Shown: positions 52,123 to 61,080 of the stretch, piece after piece | Layout of the letters: the number at the start of each line of letters is the position of its first letter | Numbering within the stretch: the first letter of the stretch is position 1 | Source of the DNA: Bacteroidales bacterium UBA1187 | Lineage (GTDB): Bacteria; Bacteroidota; Bacteroidia; Bacteroidales; Paludibacteraceae | Assembly (NCBI GenBank): GCA_002309835.1 | Contig: DBYL01000040.1 | Location: forward strand, 23,540 to 87,539 | Direction of reading: 5' to 3' | Length of the DNA: 64,000 nt | Notes under the pieces: model-generated | The model's database searches: none | What the model was told of the DNA's origin: nothing | The model's input: the letters and a program-made list of their open reading frames with translations, nothing else | Position numbers and translations under genes: made by a program

Positions 52123-54646
52123 CATCGGATTATTCGCTAATAGTGCGGTGACCGGTAAAGTGATTGACGCAGGAACGAAGAACCCTATCGATTTCGCCAA
52201 CGTCAGTGTGCTCAAAGCCGATGCCGCTGACGGAGTGCCGGTAACCGGTACAGTAACCGATGAGAAAGGTGACTTCACGCTTGAGGTTGCAGACGGCAGT
52301 TATGTGCTGGTCGTTTCTTTTGTGGGTTACAGCGAGCAACGCAAAGAATTGACAGTAGCCGGTAAGCCGGTGAATGTCGGTCGTATTGCCCTCAAAGAAG
52401 ACTCGAAAGTGCTGCAAGACGTAGAAGTAGTCGGACAAGGCAGTTCGATGAAATTTGAGTTGGATAAGAAAGTGTTCACCGTGGACCAGAATATCGCTTC
52501 AGCAGGTGCCAGCGTGACGGATATTCTTGAGAATATCCCTTCCGTAGATGTGGATCAGGAAGGAAACATCAGCTTGCGTAACTCCGAAGATGTAGAGATC
52601 TGGATTAATGGTAAGCCGGCCGGTCTGAACAGCGAGAACCGCGCTCAGGTATTGCAACAGATGCCTGCCGGTACGATTGAGAAGATCGAACTCATCACCA
52701 ACCCTTCCGCGAAGTTCTCTCCGGAAGGTACATCGGGTATCATCAACCTCGTGATGAAAAAAGACCGCAAGGCAGGTTTCTACGGTTCTATTCAAGCCGG
52801 TATCAACTACGCCTTAGCGCATCCTTGGACCACTCCTCCTGGTGCTAACGTTGGCTTCAATATCAATTTCAATGCCGGTCCTGTGGACGGTTATTTCAAC
52901 GTAGGTTACCGTTATCACACCAGTAACGGCGGTAGCGTAACCGACCGCTATAACCTCTCCGGCTCAGGCAGCAGTAAGCTCGACAGTTCGCTTATCCAGA
53001 GCCATCTGTTGCAAGAAGGAACGCAGAGCCACCGCGGCGGAGGTATGTTCGCCCGTGGAGGATTGAATTTCCGTCTGGCAGAAGGTCACACCCTCGGTGT
53101 TTCCGGTTTCGGTATGGTCAGCGACCCGAAGGCCTTTAAGATGACCAATCTCAATAATCGTACGTTCCTGCTGACGAATCCCGCAGGCGATACAACGCGT
53201 TACTACACACGTAATCAGAATGGTACGGGTTATCACCCGGGCGGTAACGTGACGCTGGATTATACGTTTAAGATGGATAACCATCAGTTGATGGTAAGCG
53301 GTACGTATAACCATTTCGGATTTAACATGCTGACAGATTATACGCAGACCGAGGACAGCGTCGTCACCTATCAGGACCAGCAGACGCTCAACACCGATCA
53401 AGGCATCGAGATCAAAGCCGATTACGAATGGAAACCGACGCCCTCGAGTCGTCTGGAAGCCGGTTATGACTACACCCGCAGTTGGGGTCACAGCTATGCT
53501 GACGCGCATAATAACAATGCCAACGGTTCGCACATAGAGGAGTTATTCCCCTATTTCACGGATTATCACAGCCTCAAGCAGAACCACGCTTTCTACGTGA
53601 CGTACGGCAACCGGTTCTGGGATAAGTTATCCATCCAGATCGGTCTGCGCGGCGAGTACTACATGCGTCATATAGAATCTACCTATAAGGACGCCGCGGG
53701 TAACGAGCGCGATGCGTACGCAGGCATGGAGCACAAGAAAGACACAGCGTATTTCCAAGTCTTCCCGAGTGCGTATATCAGTTATGACTTCGGTAACGGC
53801 CATGAGTTGCAACTCAACTACACGCGTCGCGTCAACCGTCCGTGGGGACACCAGATCAACCCGCGTATGGACTTCAGCGATTCTACGAACATCAGTTACG
53901 GTAACGTAGACTTGTTGCCTGCTTACTCGAATAACCTGGAGTTGAACTACCTCAAGACCTGGGAGCGCCATACGCTGAGTGCAGGTGTATTCTGGAAATA
54001 CCGCGAGGGCGCTGTACAGAATGTTAAGTATATGGACGGCGACGTAATGAAGAACACCTATCTGAACGTAGCTACACGTCAGGAGTTAGGTGTAGAGGTA
54101 GTAGCGAAGAACCGTCTTTTCGGCGACCTGCTGCAATTGACGACCAGCGCTAACTTCTATTGGAATAACATCTCTCCGGTGGACCAAGTGATGTATCACC
54201 AGGGCGATACGATCCCTGTAGTGCTAGCAGGTCAGAATATTTTCGCTGGTTCAGTACGCGTCAATGCACAGTTCCTTTTCACGAAGAATTTCACGGGTCA
54301 GATCAGTGCTAACTACCGCTCTCCGCGCGTCGTAGCACAAGGAACGACGAGTCACTCCTACTCCATCGATATCGGTTTGCGTCACACCTTCCTTAATAAG
54401 CAGTTGGCACTGGCGCTCAACGTACGTGACCTGCTCGACAGTCGTGCACGTAGGAATACCACATGGGGCGAAGGTTTCTGGCAGTTCAGCGAGAACAGAT
54501 GGCATAGCCGTAGCATCAGTCTTACGGTCACCTATAACTTCGGTAACCAGCAACCTCGTCGTAGAGGTCGTCCAGACGGCGATATGGGAGGCGGAGGCGA
54601 TGACTTCGACGATAGCGGAAACAGCAATACGGATAGCGGATTCTAA
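52076..54646 (+). CDS. Outer membrane beta-barrel protein (TonB-receptor-like, PF14905 type)
   Basis: An 856-residue protein: signal peptide (about 1-23), carboxypeptidase-regulatory-like domain (about 26-110; GKVIDAGTKNPIDFANVSVL), degenerate plug (about 115-225; VTDILENIPSVDVDQEGNISLRNSEDVEIWINGKPAG, GTSGIINLVMKKDR) and a large barrel. This is the OMP_b-brl_3 architecture common in Bacteroidetes. Glycine- and aspartate-rich C-terminal tail (GDMGGGGDDFDDSGN). Substrate unknown. Overlaps aroQ by 47 nt; the heptamer array that follows starts at its stop. Confidence 0.88.
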   Translation: MDTKKLWSILLLLIISIGLFANSAVTGKVIDAGTKNPIDFANVSVLKADAADGVPVTGTVTDEKGDFTLEVADGSYVLVVSFVGYSEQRKELTVAGKPVNVGRIALKEDSKVLQDVEVVGQGSSMKFELDKKVFTVDQNIASAGASVTDILENIPSVDVDQEGNISLRNSEDVEIWINGKPAGLNSENRAQVLQQMPAGTIEKIELITNPSAKFSPEGTSGIINLVMKKDRKAGFYGSIQAGINYALAHPWTTPPGANVGFNINFNAGPVDGYFNVGYRYHTSNGGSVTDRYNLSGSGSSKLDSSLIQSHLLQEGTQSHRGGGMFARGGLNFRLAEGHTLGVSGFGMVSDPKAFKMTNLNNRTFLLTNPAGDTTRYYTRNQNGTGYHPGGNVTLDYTFKMDNHQLMVSGTYNHFGFNMLTDYTQTEDSVVTYQDQQTLNTDQGIEIKADYEWKPTPSSRLEAGYDYTRSWGHSYADAHNNNANGSHIEELFPYFTDYHSLKQNHAFYVTYGNRFWDKLSIQIGLRGEYYMRHIESTYKDAAGNERDAYAGMEHKKDTAYFQVFPSAYISYDFGNGHELQLNYTRRVNRPWGHQINPRMDFSDSTNISYGNVDLLPAYSNNLELNYLKTWERHTLSAGVFWKYREGAVQNVKYMDGDVMKNTYLNVATRQELGVEVVAKNRLFGDLLQLTTSANFYWNNISPVDQVMYHQGDTIPVVLAGQNIFAGSVRVNAQFLFTKNFTGQISANYRSPRVVAQGTTSHSYSIDIGLRHTFLNKQLALALNVRDLLDSRARRNTTWGEGFWQFSENRWHSRSISLTVTYNFGNQQPRRRGRPDGDMGGGGDDFDDSGNSNTDSGF

Positions 54647-54674
54647 TTGAAGATTGAAGATTGAAGATTGAAAA
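54647..54674. repeat. 7-bp tandem array TTGAAGA at a gene start
   Basis: Three exact TTGAAGA units and one TTGAAAA. It begins at the first base after the upstream stop codon; the third unit (54661) holds the TTG start of the PorT-like gene. Confidence 0.85.
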
Positions 54675-55404
54675 GTTCATATTGAGTGTGTGCGCTGTGG
54701 TCTGTGTACTGTGCTCGGCACAGGCGCAGACGGGCATGAACAGGCCGTACATAGACGATAAGATCGTGCACATCGGTTTTCAACTGGGTGTTAACTTCTC
54801 TACCTTCCAAGTGACGGATAGCGAGGTGCCTATTCAAAACCCACTGACCGGTGAGTACGAGACTTACCATGCACGCGTAAGTTCTATCCTACCCGGTTTT
54901 CATGTCGGATTTGTGAGCGACGTGCGTATATGTAAGTTCCTCAATCTGCGTTTCTGTCCGGGGCTACTCTTCTCCAGCCGTACCATCAGTTATAAGACCG
55001 AGAGCGGTGCTCCTGTGGTGGGTTTCAACCGCCGTGGCGCTAATGTAGATGTATTGGCGATGCCAGTGTATCTGCCGCTTTACCTCAAATGGAGTGCGGA
55101 GCGCGAAGGCAACTACCGACCGTATGTGCTTGCCGGTGGTGGCGTTAGTTTTAATGTCAGCCGAGACCGCGAGAAGCCAGTGTTGCTGAACCTGATGGAC
55201 TATTTCTGCGAAGTAGGTTTCGGTGTGGATCTCTACCTGAGATGGTTTAAGTTATGTCCAGAGATCACCTACCGCATCGGTTTTGCGAACCAGATAGCAC
55301 CGACTGACGGACGTATGGAATTGCCGGTACAGGACTTCTTCTATACCGAAGCCATCACCCGCATGACCAGTCACTCCGTTTGTCTCACCTTTAATTTTGA
55401 GTAA
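54661..55404 (+). CDS. porT: PorT-like type IX secretion outer membrane protein
   Basis: A 247-residue outer membrane protein with signal peptide (KFILSVCAVVCVLCSAQAQ) and an eight-strand-type barrel: DDKIVHIGFQLGVNFSTF, SSILPGFHVGFVSDVRICKFLNLRFCPGLLFSSR, NVDVLAMPVYLPLYLKWSA, RPYVLAGGG and a final strand SVCLTFNFE. The pattern fits PorT/SprT of the type IX secretion and gliding system. The start is a TTG in the third heptamer; an in-frame TGA two codons upstream excludes earlier starts. Type-IX-like tails on proteins at 5551 and at the right edge agree with this assignment. Confidence 0.7.
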   Translation: MKIEKFILSVCAVVCVLCSAQAQTGMNRPYIDDKIVHIGFQLGVNFSTFQVTDSEVPIQNPLTGEYETYHARVSSILPGFHVGFVSDVRICKFLNLRFCPGLLFSSRTISYKTESGAPVVGFNRRGANVDVLAMPVYLPLYLKWSAEREGNYRPYVLAGGGVSFNVSRDREKPVLLNLMDYFCEVGFGVDLYLRWFKLCPEITYRIGFANQIAPTDGRMELPVQDFFYTEAITRMTSHSVCLTFNFE

Positions 55405-55405
55405 A

Positions 55406-55438
55406 GGTTATGGGTTATAGGTTAAAGGTTATAGGATT
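55406..55438. repeat. 7-bp tandem array GGTTATA at a gene start
   Basis: Four full units (GGTTATG, GGTTATA, GGTTAAA, GGTTATA) and a partial unit. The first unit contains the ATG of the next gene (55410), so the array encodes the first ten residues. Confidence 0.85.
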
Positions 55439-56864
55439 TGTGCTTGTTTTTTTGCTCCTTGCTATGACAGGATGCAAAGAGTACCATGCCAGCGATGATC
55501 CGACGCTTCGGTTGGAGTTCTCTACCGACACGTTGAGTTTCGATACCGTTTTTACGGAGCAAGGCAGCGCGACAGCGCAGATCATGGTGTATAACCGCAA
55601 TGCCAATGCCCTTATTATTGACCGCGTATGGATGGAGAACGGCAGTGCCTTTAAGGCCAATGTAGATGGCGAGCCGGACTTAGCACGCCTGACGCATCTG
55701 CAGCTCAACGGCGGCGACAGCTTGTTTGTCTTCGTGCGCGTAGAGATCGATCCTACCAACCAACGCAACCCTGTTCTCGTAACCGATCAGCTCCATTTCC
55801 ATTTAGTATCCGGCACGACGCAAGATGTCGAACTGGAGGCGTATGGTCAAGACGTTATCCGTCTGGGTAAGAAAGGCGGTGTACATAAGGAGGACAGTTA
55901 TCATTTCACGACCGACAGACCCTACTTGATCTTCGATACCTTAGTCATCTTAGGTCAGATGACGATAGATGCCGGCGCAGTGCTATACATGCATAACGGC
56001 GCCAGCATTCACGTAGGCGGCGATGTGAGTGCAAAAGGCACACGTGCGCAGCCAATCCTCATCCGTGGCGACCGCTTGGACCGCCTCTTCGACAGCGTGC
56101 CTTACCATTACGCAGGCGGCGGTTGGGACGGTATCTATCTGGAGGCAGGAGCCAACCAACGGACCTATTCGTTCAGTTATGTTGACATCCTCTCAGGCAA
56201 CATCGGTATATACTGCTATGGAGAGAAGAAGACAGACTTACCAACCCTGACGATGGAGGGCTGCCGCATTCATAACCATACACAGTATGGTTTGGTGCTT
56301 ATTCATACCAACGCTACGGTCGTCAATACAGAGATCAGCAACTGCGCTTCGTATTGCGTCTATTGTTCCGGAGGTAAGCAGGATTTCATCCATTCGACGA
56401 TTGCCTCGTATTTCGGATACACGAACATCCGCATTCAATCTGCAGCCAAAGAAGATGTAGCGGCGGTCTTTATCGATAACCTCAGCAAAGGCGAACCGCA
56501 AACGACTACATCGTTCTACAACAGTATTATCACGGGCTATCTGCGCAACCAACTGGTGGTCGCTACGCCTTTTGACCAATACTACCCCGGGCAGTTCATC
56601 GGCAACTACCTGAAGACCGACACGCTGGATGTTCCGCATGCGCGTGACAATGCCTATTGGCAGAAGAGTGACAGCGCTGAGGTCTTCCGCAACACCTTCT
56701 ATAAATATAAGGAATACGTCTATTACGACTTCCATCTTGATAGTCTGAGTCCTGCGATAGGTGCAGCCGACAGTCTTATCGCTATTCCCTATCCAAAGGA
56801 TAGAGACGGTATATCACGAGAGTTTATCAATCCGGACGCCGGATGTTACCAACACGAGAAATAA
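55410..56864 (+). CDS. Right-handed beta-helix lipoprotein
   Basis: A 484-residue lipoprotein (lipobox MTGC, Cys22). After an Ig-like or DUF1573-like N-terminal region (about 30-150; LSFDTVFTEQGSATAQIMVYNRNANALIIDRVWMENG) comes a right-handed beta-helix (about 185-420; MTIDAGAVLYMHNGASIHVGGDVSAKG, GIYCYGEKKTDLPTLTMEGCRIHNHTQYGLVLIHTNATVVNTEISNC). Such proteins bind or process polysaccharides or are structural; function here unknown. The n-region of the signal peptide is encoded by the heptamer array. Overlaps the next gene by 22 nt. Confidence 0.8.
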   Translation: MGYRLKVIGFVLVFLLLAMTGCKEYHASDDPTLRLEFSTDTLSFDTVFTEQGSATAQIMVYNRNANALIIDRVWMENGSAFKANVDGEPDLARLTHLQLNGGDSLFVFVRVEIDPTNQRNPVLVTDQLHFHLVSGTTQDVELEAYGQDVIRLGKKGGVHKEDSYHFTTDRPYLIFDTLVILGQMTIDAGAVLYMHNGASIHVGGDVSAKGTRAQPILIRGDRLDRLFDSVPYHYAGGGWDGIYLEAGANQRTYSFSYVDILSGNIGIYCYGEKKTDLPTLTMEGCRIHNHTQYGLVLIHTNATVVNTEISNCASYCVYCSGGKQDFIHSTIASYFGYTNIRIQSAAKEDVAAVFIDNLSKGEPQTTTSFYNSIITGYLRNQLVVATPFDQYYPGQFIGNYLKTDTLDVPHARDNAYWQKSDSAEVFRNTFYKYKEYVYYDFHLDSLSPAIGAADSLIAIPYPKDRDGISREFINPDAGCYQHEK

Positions 56865-59794
56865 CGAAACGGATAATCACTATATTTTTGAGCACCTGTC
56901 TGTTCACTTCCGCTTTTGCGCAGCATACGATAACGGGTAAGGTAGTCTCCGATGCCGATGGAACGGCATTAGAGATGACAACTATCCGTCTTTTCCGCTA
57001 CGCCAATAACGACAGCACCTTAGTACAAGGTGCACAGACAGGCATGGAAGGCACCTATGTACTCTCCGGCATTGCTGCAGGAGAATATAAGTTATATATC
57101 TCGAATGTAGGTTTTAAAGAACAAAGCAAGTATATTCGCGTAGCTGCAAAGGACGTAACCGTCCCTACCGTACGATTGAAAGAAGACGTACAGGCGCTGA
57201 GTGAAGTGCAGGTACAGGGTCATGCGGCAGAGATGATTGTCAAAGGCGACACCATTGAGTATAACACCGCGGCATATAAGGTAGGCGAGAACGCCATGGT
57301 TGAAGATCTGCTCAAGAAGATGAACGGCGTGACCGTGGACAAAGAAGGAAACGTAACCGTCAACGGCGAGAGTATTACGGCCGTGCGTATCGACGGAAAG
57401 AAATTCTTCGGCAACGACGTACAGTCCGCTACCAAGAACATCCCTGCAGACATGATTGAAAAGGTACAGGTGATTGACGAGAAGTCCGAAATGGCCAAGT
57501 TGACCGGTTTTGACGACGACGAGAGTGAACACATTATCAACCTCACGCTCAAGAAAGACCGTAAGAAAGGCGTCTTCGGCAAATACACCGGAGGCCTTGG
57601 CGCCGACATGGTAACGGATAACGGCGGATGGTTCGACTACGGCAACCCTGCGTATGGAGCTACGGCATTGGACCGCACCCGTCATTTCTTTAAGAACGAT
57701 TTCCGCTACAACGCGAATATATTCACGAATATATTGCTGGGCGAGAGCCAGACGACGATCTTAGGCGGCGCCAATAACACCAATGAGGTGCGTATGGGTC
57801 GCGGCAGACGGGGATTCTTCGGTCAGGACGCTAACTCGGGTATAACCAGGTCAGAGAACTTAGGCGTGAATACCAATATTGATTTAAATAGCAAGATCAC
57901 GCCAAAAGACGGCAAGACAAGTCTGCTTTTCGGTGGCGACGTGGCCGTTAACCACTCCTCCAATGACACGCGGACGGAGCAGCAGAAGACCGAGTATGCC
58001 GGAGAGACCACCTATCACAGCAATGATACCTCAAAGAAGTTGTCGCGCGTATGGGATGTCAACCTGCGTCTGGAATTAGAGTATCAGATCGACTCGGCCA
58101 ACAAAGTGCTGATCCAACCTAACCTATCCTACACCGGTTCATCATCCGCTTCAGCCGAGGAATACGACTATTGGAAAGACTCGGTGCTTATCAACCAAGG
58201 AACGCAGCAGAAAGTGGACTCCTCGCGGGCTATCAGTGCCGGTACGAAGATCACGTATAACCATAAGTTCACGCGTCCGGGACGGTCTATTACCCTTATG
58301 GGTAACTACAGCTTTGATAACACCGTAGGATTTAATCAGACCTTTGCTACCGGAACGAACAAAGTGGACCAATACACGCGTTCCGGCAACAACAGTCATG
58401 CCTACTCGCTCAAAGCGGCGTATGTAGAACCGATCTACAAGACCAATCATTTCTTAGAGATAGCAGCGACCTTCAGCGGCCGTAACCGCGCCAGTCATAA
58501 AGCCCAGTACTCGATGGATAGCGTCAGCGGCAGTTATGCCTATGACTCCACCTATTCGAATGCGCTGCGTAACAACTACTATTCCGAGCAGTTGGAGTTG
58601 AACTACCGCTGGGTGAGCGAGAAGACCGACCTGACGGTAGGTGTACGCGGATTAGCGACACAGACACACAGCATGACATATTACGGAGGTGTGCTGCTGC
58701 GCGACACGACGGTCTATTCGTATAATATAGCGCCGAGCGTCAACTTCAAGTATAAATTCGGTAAGAAAGAGTTTGCACGTATCAGTTATAACGGAAAAGC
58801 GACGCAACCGACCATAACGCAGATGGAGCCTGTGCGCAATAACTCGAATGCGATGAACGAGACCGTGGGAAACTTAGGTCTGAACCCATCCTTTGCGCAT
58901 AACCTGCGATTCATGTACAGCCGCTTCAATCAGGATAACTTCTCGTCTATCATGACCGGCATTCAAGGCTCGCTGACCCAGAAGGCGTTAGTCAACAACT
59001 CCATCTATGATGAGACGGGTAAGTTATACCAGCAGACGGTGAATGCTGATGCGCTTCCGTGGAGCATCGGAGGCGATTTGATGTATAACACACCATTCTG
59101 CAAGAAGATGTTCCAGTTCAACTCGCGTACCTCTATCAATTATAACCAACGCATAGCGTATATCAGTCGCGATAAGACGGCGGCAGAGATAGCGGAAATG
59201 ATTGCGAACAACAGTTTCATGCTCGGTAACCGCTCGCTGACCGGTAATCTCCGCGTATCGGAAGACGCCAGTCTGCGTTTCACGCACTCAATCGTAGACA
59301 TAGGTGTACGCGGGAATGTCACCTACAGCCGCACCACCAACAGTCTGACGAGGAACAGCACCTCAAATGTATTTAACTGGGGTGTGACAGGCGATGTAGA
59401 ATTCCATCTACCCAAGTCCTGGACCATCAGTGCCGACTGCGGTTATACTGCCCGCTACGGCTATAATCTGAGCGACGTGAATGAGGTGATCCTCAATGCC
59501 TCTATTGAGAAATCATGGAGCAATGCTACGTTAGCGCTCTATGTATATGATATCCTCCATCAGAAGAAGAATATCGTACAAGTGGTCAGCGATAATGCGG
59601 TCACGTACGCCAAATACAATACTCTCCCCACGTATTTCATGCTCACCTGTACCATCAAACTCAATAAGATGGGTGATTTGAAAGCCAAAGGAGCGGCCGG
59701 ATTTATGCAAGAGATGATGGAGTCCGGTTTTGACCCGTCAAAAGGTCCGAAACCCGGCACTCCCCCGCCCTCGGGTCCTCCTCCAGGAATGTAA
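56843..59794 (+). CDS. Large outer membrane beta-barrel protein (TonB-receptor-like)
   Basis: A 983-residue protein: signal peptide (about 1-26), carboxypeptidase-regulatory-like domain (about 28-112; GKVVSDADGTALEMTTIRLFR), plug-like segment (about 120-245; VEDLLKKMNGVTVDKEGNVTVNGESITAVRIDGKKFFGNDVQSATKNIPADMIEKVQVIDEKSE) and a long barrel. Ends in a proline-rich tail PKPGTPPPSGPPPGM. Distinct from, but the same general class as, the 52076 protein. Overlaps the beta-helix lipoprotein gene upstream by 22 nt and shares one base with ribF downstream. Confidence 0.88.
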   Translation: MLPTREITKRIITIFLSTCLFTSAFAQHTITGKVVSDADGTALEMTTIRLFRYANNDSTLVQGAQTGMEGTYVLSGIAAGEYKLYISNVGFKEQSKYIRVAAKDVTVPTVRLKEDVQALSEVQVQGHAAEMIVKGDTIEYNTAAYKVGENAMVEDLLKKMNGVTVDKEGNVTVNGESITAVRIDGKKFFGNDVQSATKNIPADMIEKVQVIDEKSEMAKLTGFDDDESEHIINLTLKKDRKKGVFGKYTGGLGADMVTDNGGWFDYGNPAYGATALDRTRHFFKNDFRYNANIFTNILLGESQTTILGGANNTNEVRMGRGRRGFFGQDANSGITRSENLGVNTNIDLNSKITPKDGKTSLLFGGDVAVNHSSNDTRTEQQKTEYAGETTYHSNDTSKKLSRVWDVNLRLELEYQIDSANKVLIQPNLSYTGSSSASAEEYDYWKDSVLINQGTQQKVDSSRAISAGTKITYNHKFTRPGRSITLMGNYSFDNTVGFNQTFATGTNKVDQYTRSGNNSHAYSLKAAYVEPIYKTNHFLEIAATFSGRNRASHKAQYSMDSVSGSYAYDSTYSNALRNNYYSEQLELNYRWVSEKTDLTVGVRGLATQTHSMTYYGGVLLRDTTVYSYNIAPSVNFKYKFGKKEFARISYNGKATQPTITQMEPVRNNSNAMNETVGNLGLNPSFAHNLRFMYSRFNQDNFSSIMTGIQGSLTQKALVNNSIYDETGKLYQQTVNADALPWSIGGDLMYNTPFCKKMFQFNSRTSINYNQRIAYISRDKTAAEIAEMIANNSFMLGNRSLTGNLRVSEDASLRFTHSIVDIGVRGNVTYSRTTNSLTRNSTSNVFNWGVTGDVEFHLPKSWTISADCGYTARYGYNLSDVNEVILNASIEKSWSNATLALYVYDILHQKKNIVQVVSDNAVTYAKYNTLPTYFMLTCTIKLNKMGDLKAKGAAGFMQEMMESGFDPSKGPKPGTPPPSGPPPGM

Positions 59795-60657
59795 TGAAGC
59801 GCATTGCGACTATAGGATTTTTTGACGGAGTGCATAAGGGGCATTGCTTCCTTTTCGAGCATCTCCGTACGCTTGCAGCCCAACGCGGATTGCAACCGCT
59901 TATTGTCACTTTTGACAGTCATCCGCGTACGGTGCTGCAGAGCGATTATACACCGCAACTGCTGACCTCGTTAGAGGAACGCGTGGAGTTGCTAAAGACT
60001 TTCGGAGAGGTGCTTATTCTGCCCTTTGCGGATATCCAACCGCTGACGGCCGCGGAGTTTATACTGCAACTCAAAGCCCAATACGAAGTGGAAGTGCTGC
60101 TAATGGGTTATGACCATACGTTTGGTTCCGACAGGCTGCGTCATACGCAAGACTACAAGCGCATCGGAGCAGAGGCAGGCATAGAAATTATCAGCATGGG
60201 TGAGTTCGTCGATGGCGAGTGGCACGTCTCGTCCACTGAGATCCGTCAGACTCTTCAAAGCGGGAATATAGCAGTAGCAAATGACCTTTTAGGTCGAGCA
60301 TACAGTATTAGCGGCACCGTAGTACACGGTAACGGCATCGGTCGCACGATTGGTTTTCCTACCGCTAATATCCAACCGGATCAGGCGGATAAGATTATTC
60401 CGCGCAACGGCGTATATGAGGTGGAGGTAAAAGGGGACAAAATACAGGAGAAAGGGGTGTGCAACATCGGCACCAATCCTACGATAGGTAATGCTACGCG
60501 CACTATCGAGGTATACATACCTCGTTTTCATGGCAATCTATACGAGCAACATCTCACCCTACTTTTCACGCGCTTCATCCGTGAGGAGCGTAAGTTCGAG
60601 TCGCTGGAGAACCTAAAAAAACAAATAATGGAGGACCTCGCCTCCATTACCTGCTAA
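59794..60657 (+). CDS. ribF: Bifunctional riboflavin kinase / FAD synthetase
   Basis: A 287-residue enzyme making FMN and FAD. N-terminal FAD synthetase domain (about 1-155; ATIGFFDGVHKGHCFLFEHL, TFDSHPRTVL, LLMGYDHTFGSDR, SSTEIRQTLQ) and C-terminal riboflavin kinase domain (about 165-280; VVHGNGIGRTIGFPTANIQ, GVCNIGTNPTIG). The ATG overlaps the TAA of the barrel gene, so it is probably translated in the same operon. Convergent with the 60661 gene, 3 nt apart. Confidence 0.96.
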   Translation: MKRIATIGFFDGVHKGHCFLFEHLRTLAAQRGLQPLIVTFDSHPRTVLQSDYTPQLLTSLEERVELLKTFGEVLILPFADIQPLTAAEFILQLKAQYEVEVLLMGYDHTFGSDRLRHTQDYKRIGAEAGIEIISMGEFVDGEWHVSSTEIRQTLQSGNIAVANDLLGRAYSISGTVVHGNGIGRTIGFPTANIQPDQADKIIPRNGVYEVEVKGDKIQEKGVCNIGTNPTIGNATRTIEVYIPRFHGNLYEQHLTLLFTRFIREERKFESLENLKKQIMEDLASITC

Positions 60658-60660
60658 GTA

Positions 60661-61014
60661 TTACTCTTCGCTATAATAGCCTTTGGAGATGCCGTACTGC
60701 AATTCGGCATCCTGGATGAGTTGAATCTGCGCAGAGGTGATGGCGCGGTTCTCTTTCTTCACCGCATCCAGCACGAAATTCAACTGCTCCGTCTCATCTA
60801 CATCGCCGTCGAGGTACTCCACTTCGCCCGTCTGCGGGTCCTCACGCAGCAATCCTTCCTTCTCCAGATAATCATCCATGCGATCCAGCACATAGAGGAT
60901 GTCGTCCGTCGTCAGATTTTGCTTGTCTTGCGCGGGAATTGCATCGTAGATAAAGGTTACCAACTCGCGTTCTTCGGGGTCCATTAAGGACAATTCAATC
61001 GTACTATTTTCCAT
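60661..61014 (-). CDS. Conserved acidic protein of unknown function
   Basis: A 117-residue, strongly acidic, helical cytoplasmic protein (MENSTIELSLMDPEERELVTFIYDAIP; LTTDDILYVLDRMDDYLE; SAQIQLIQDAELQYGISKGYY). No membrane segment. The pattern recurs in Bacteroidetes hypothetical proteins as far as I can recognise, but I cannot assign a function. Its promoter is interlocked with that of cdsA, so the two genes probably exclude each other's transcription. Confidence 0.7.
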   Translation of the reverse strand: MENSTIELSLMDPEERELVTFIYDAIPAQDKQNLTTDDILYVLDRMDDYLEKEGLLREDPQTGEVEYLDGDVDETEQLNFVLDAVKKENRAITSAQIQLIQDAELQYGISKGYYSEE

Positions 61015-61030
61015 AAAAATTCAAAATTAT

Positions 61031-61061
61031 TTGCAAAGGTAGTATTTTTTTTGTAATTTTG
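61031..61061 (+). promoter_or_regulatory. Promoter of cdsA (interlocked with opposite promoter)
   Basis: TTGC at 61031, 20-nt spacer, TAATTTTG at 61054-61061, 19 nt before the ATG. Its -33 box adjoins, and its -7 box overlaps the end of, the minus-strand promoter at 61034-61064. Confidence 0.72.
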
Positions 61062-61064
61062 CAA
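61034..61064 (-). promoter_or_regulatory. Promoter of the 60661 gene (interlocked)
   Basis: Minus strand: TTGC (complement of 61061-61064), 20-nt spacer, TACCTTTG (complement of 61034-61041), 19 nt before the ATG at 61014. Confidence 0.7.
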
Positions 61065-61080
61065 AAATTTTTGAATAAAA

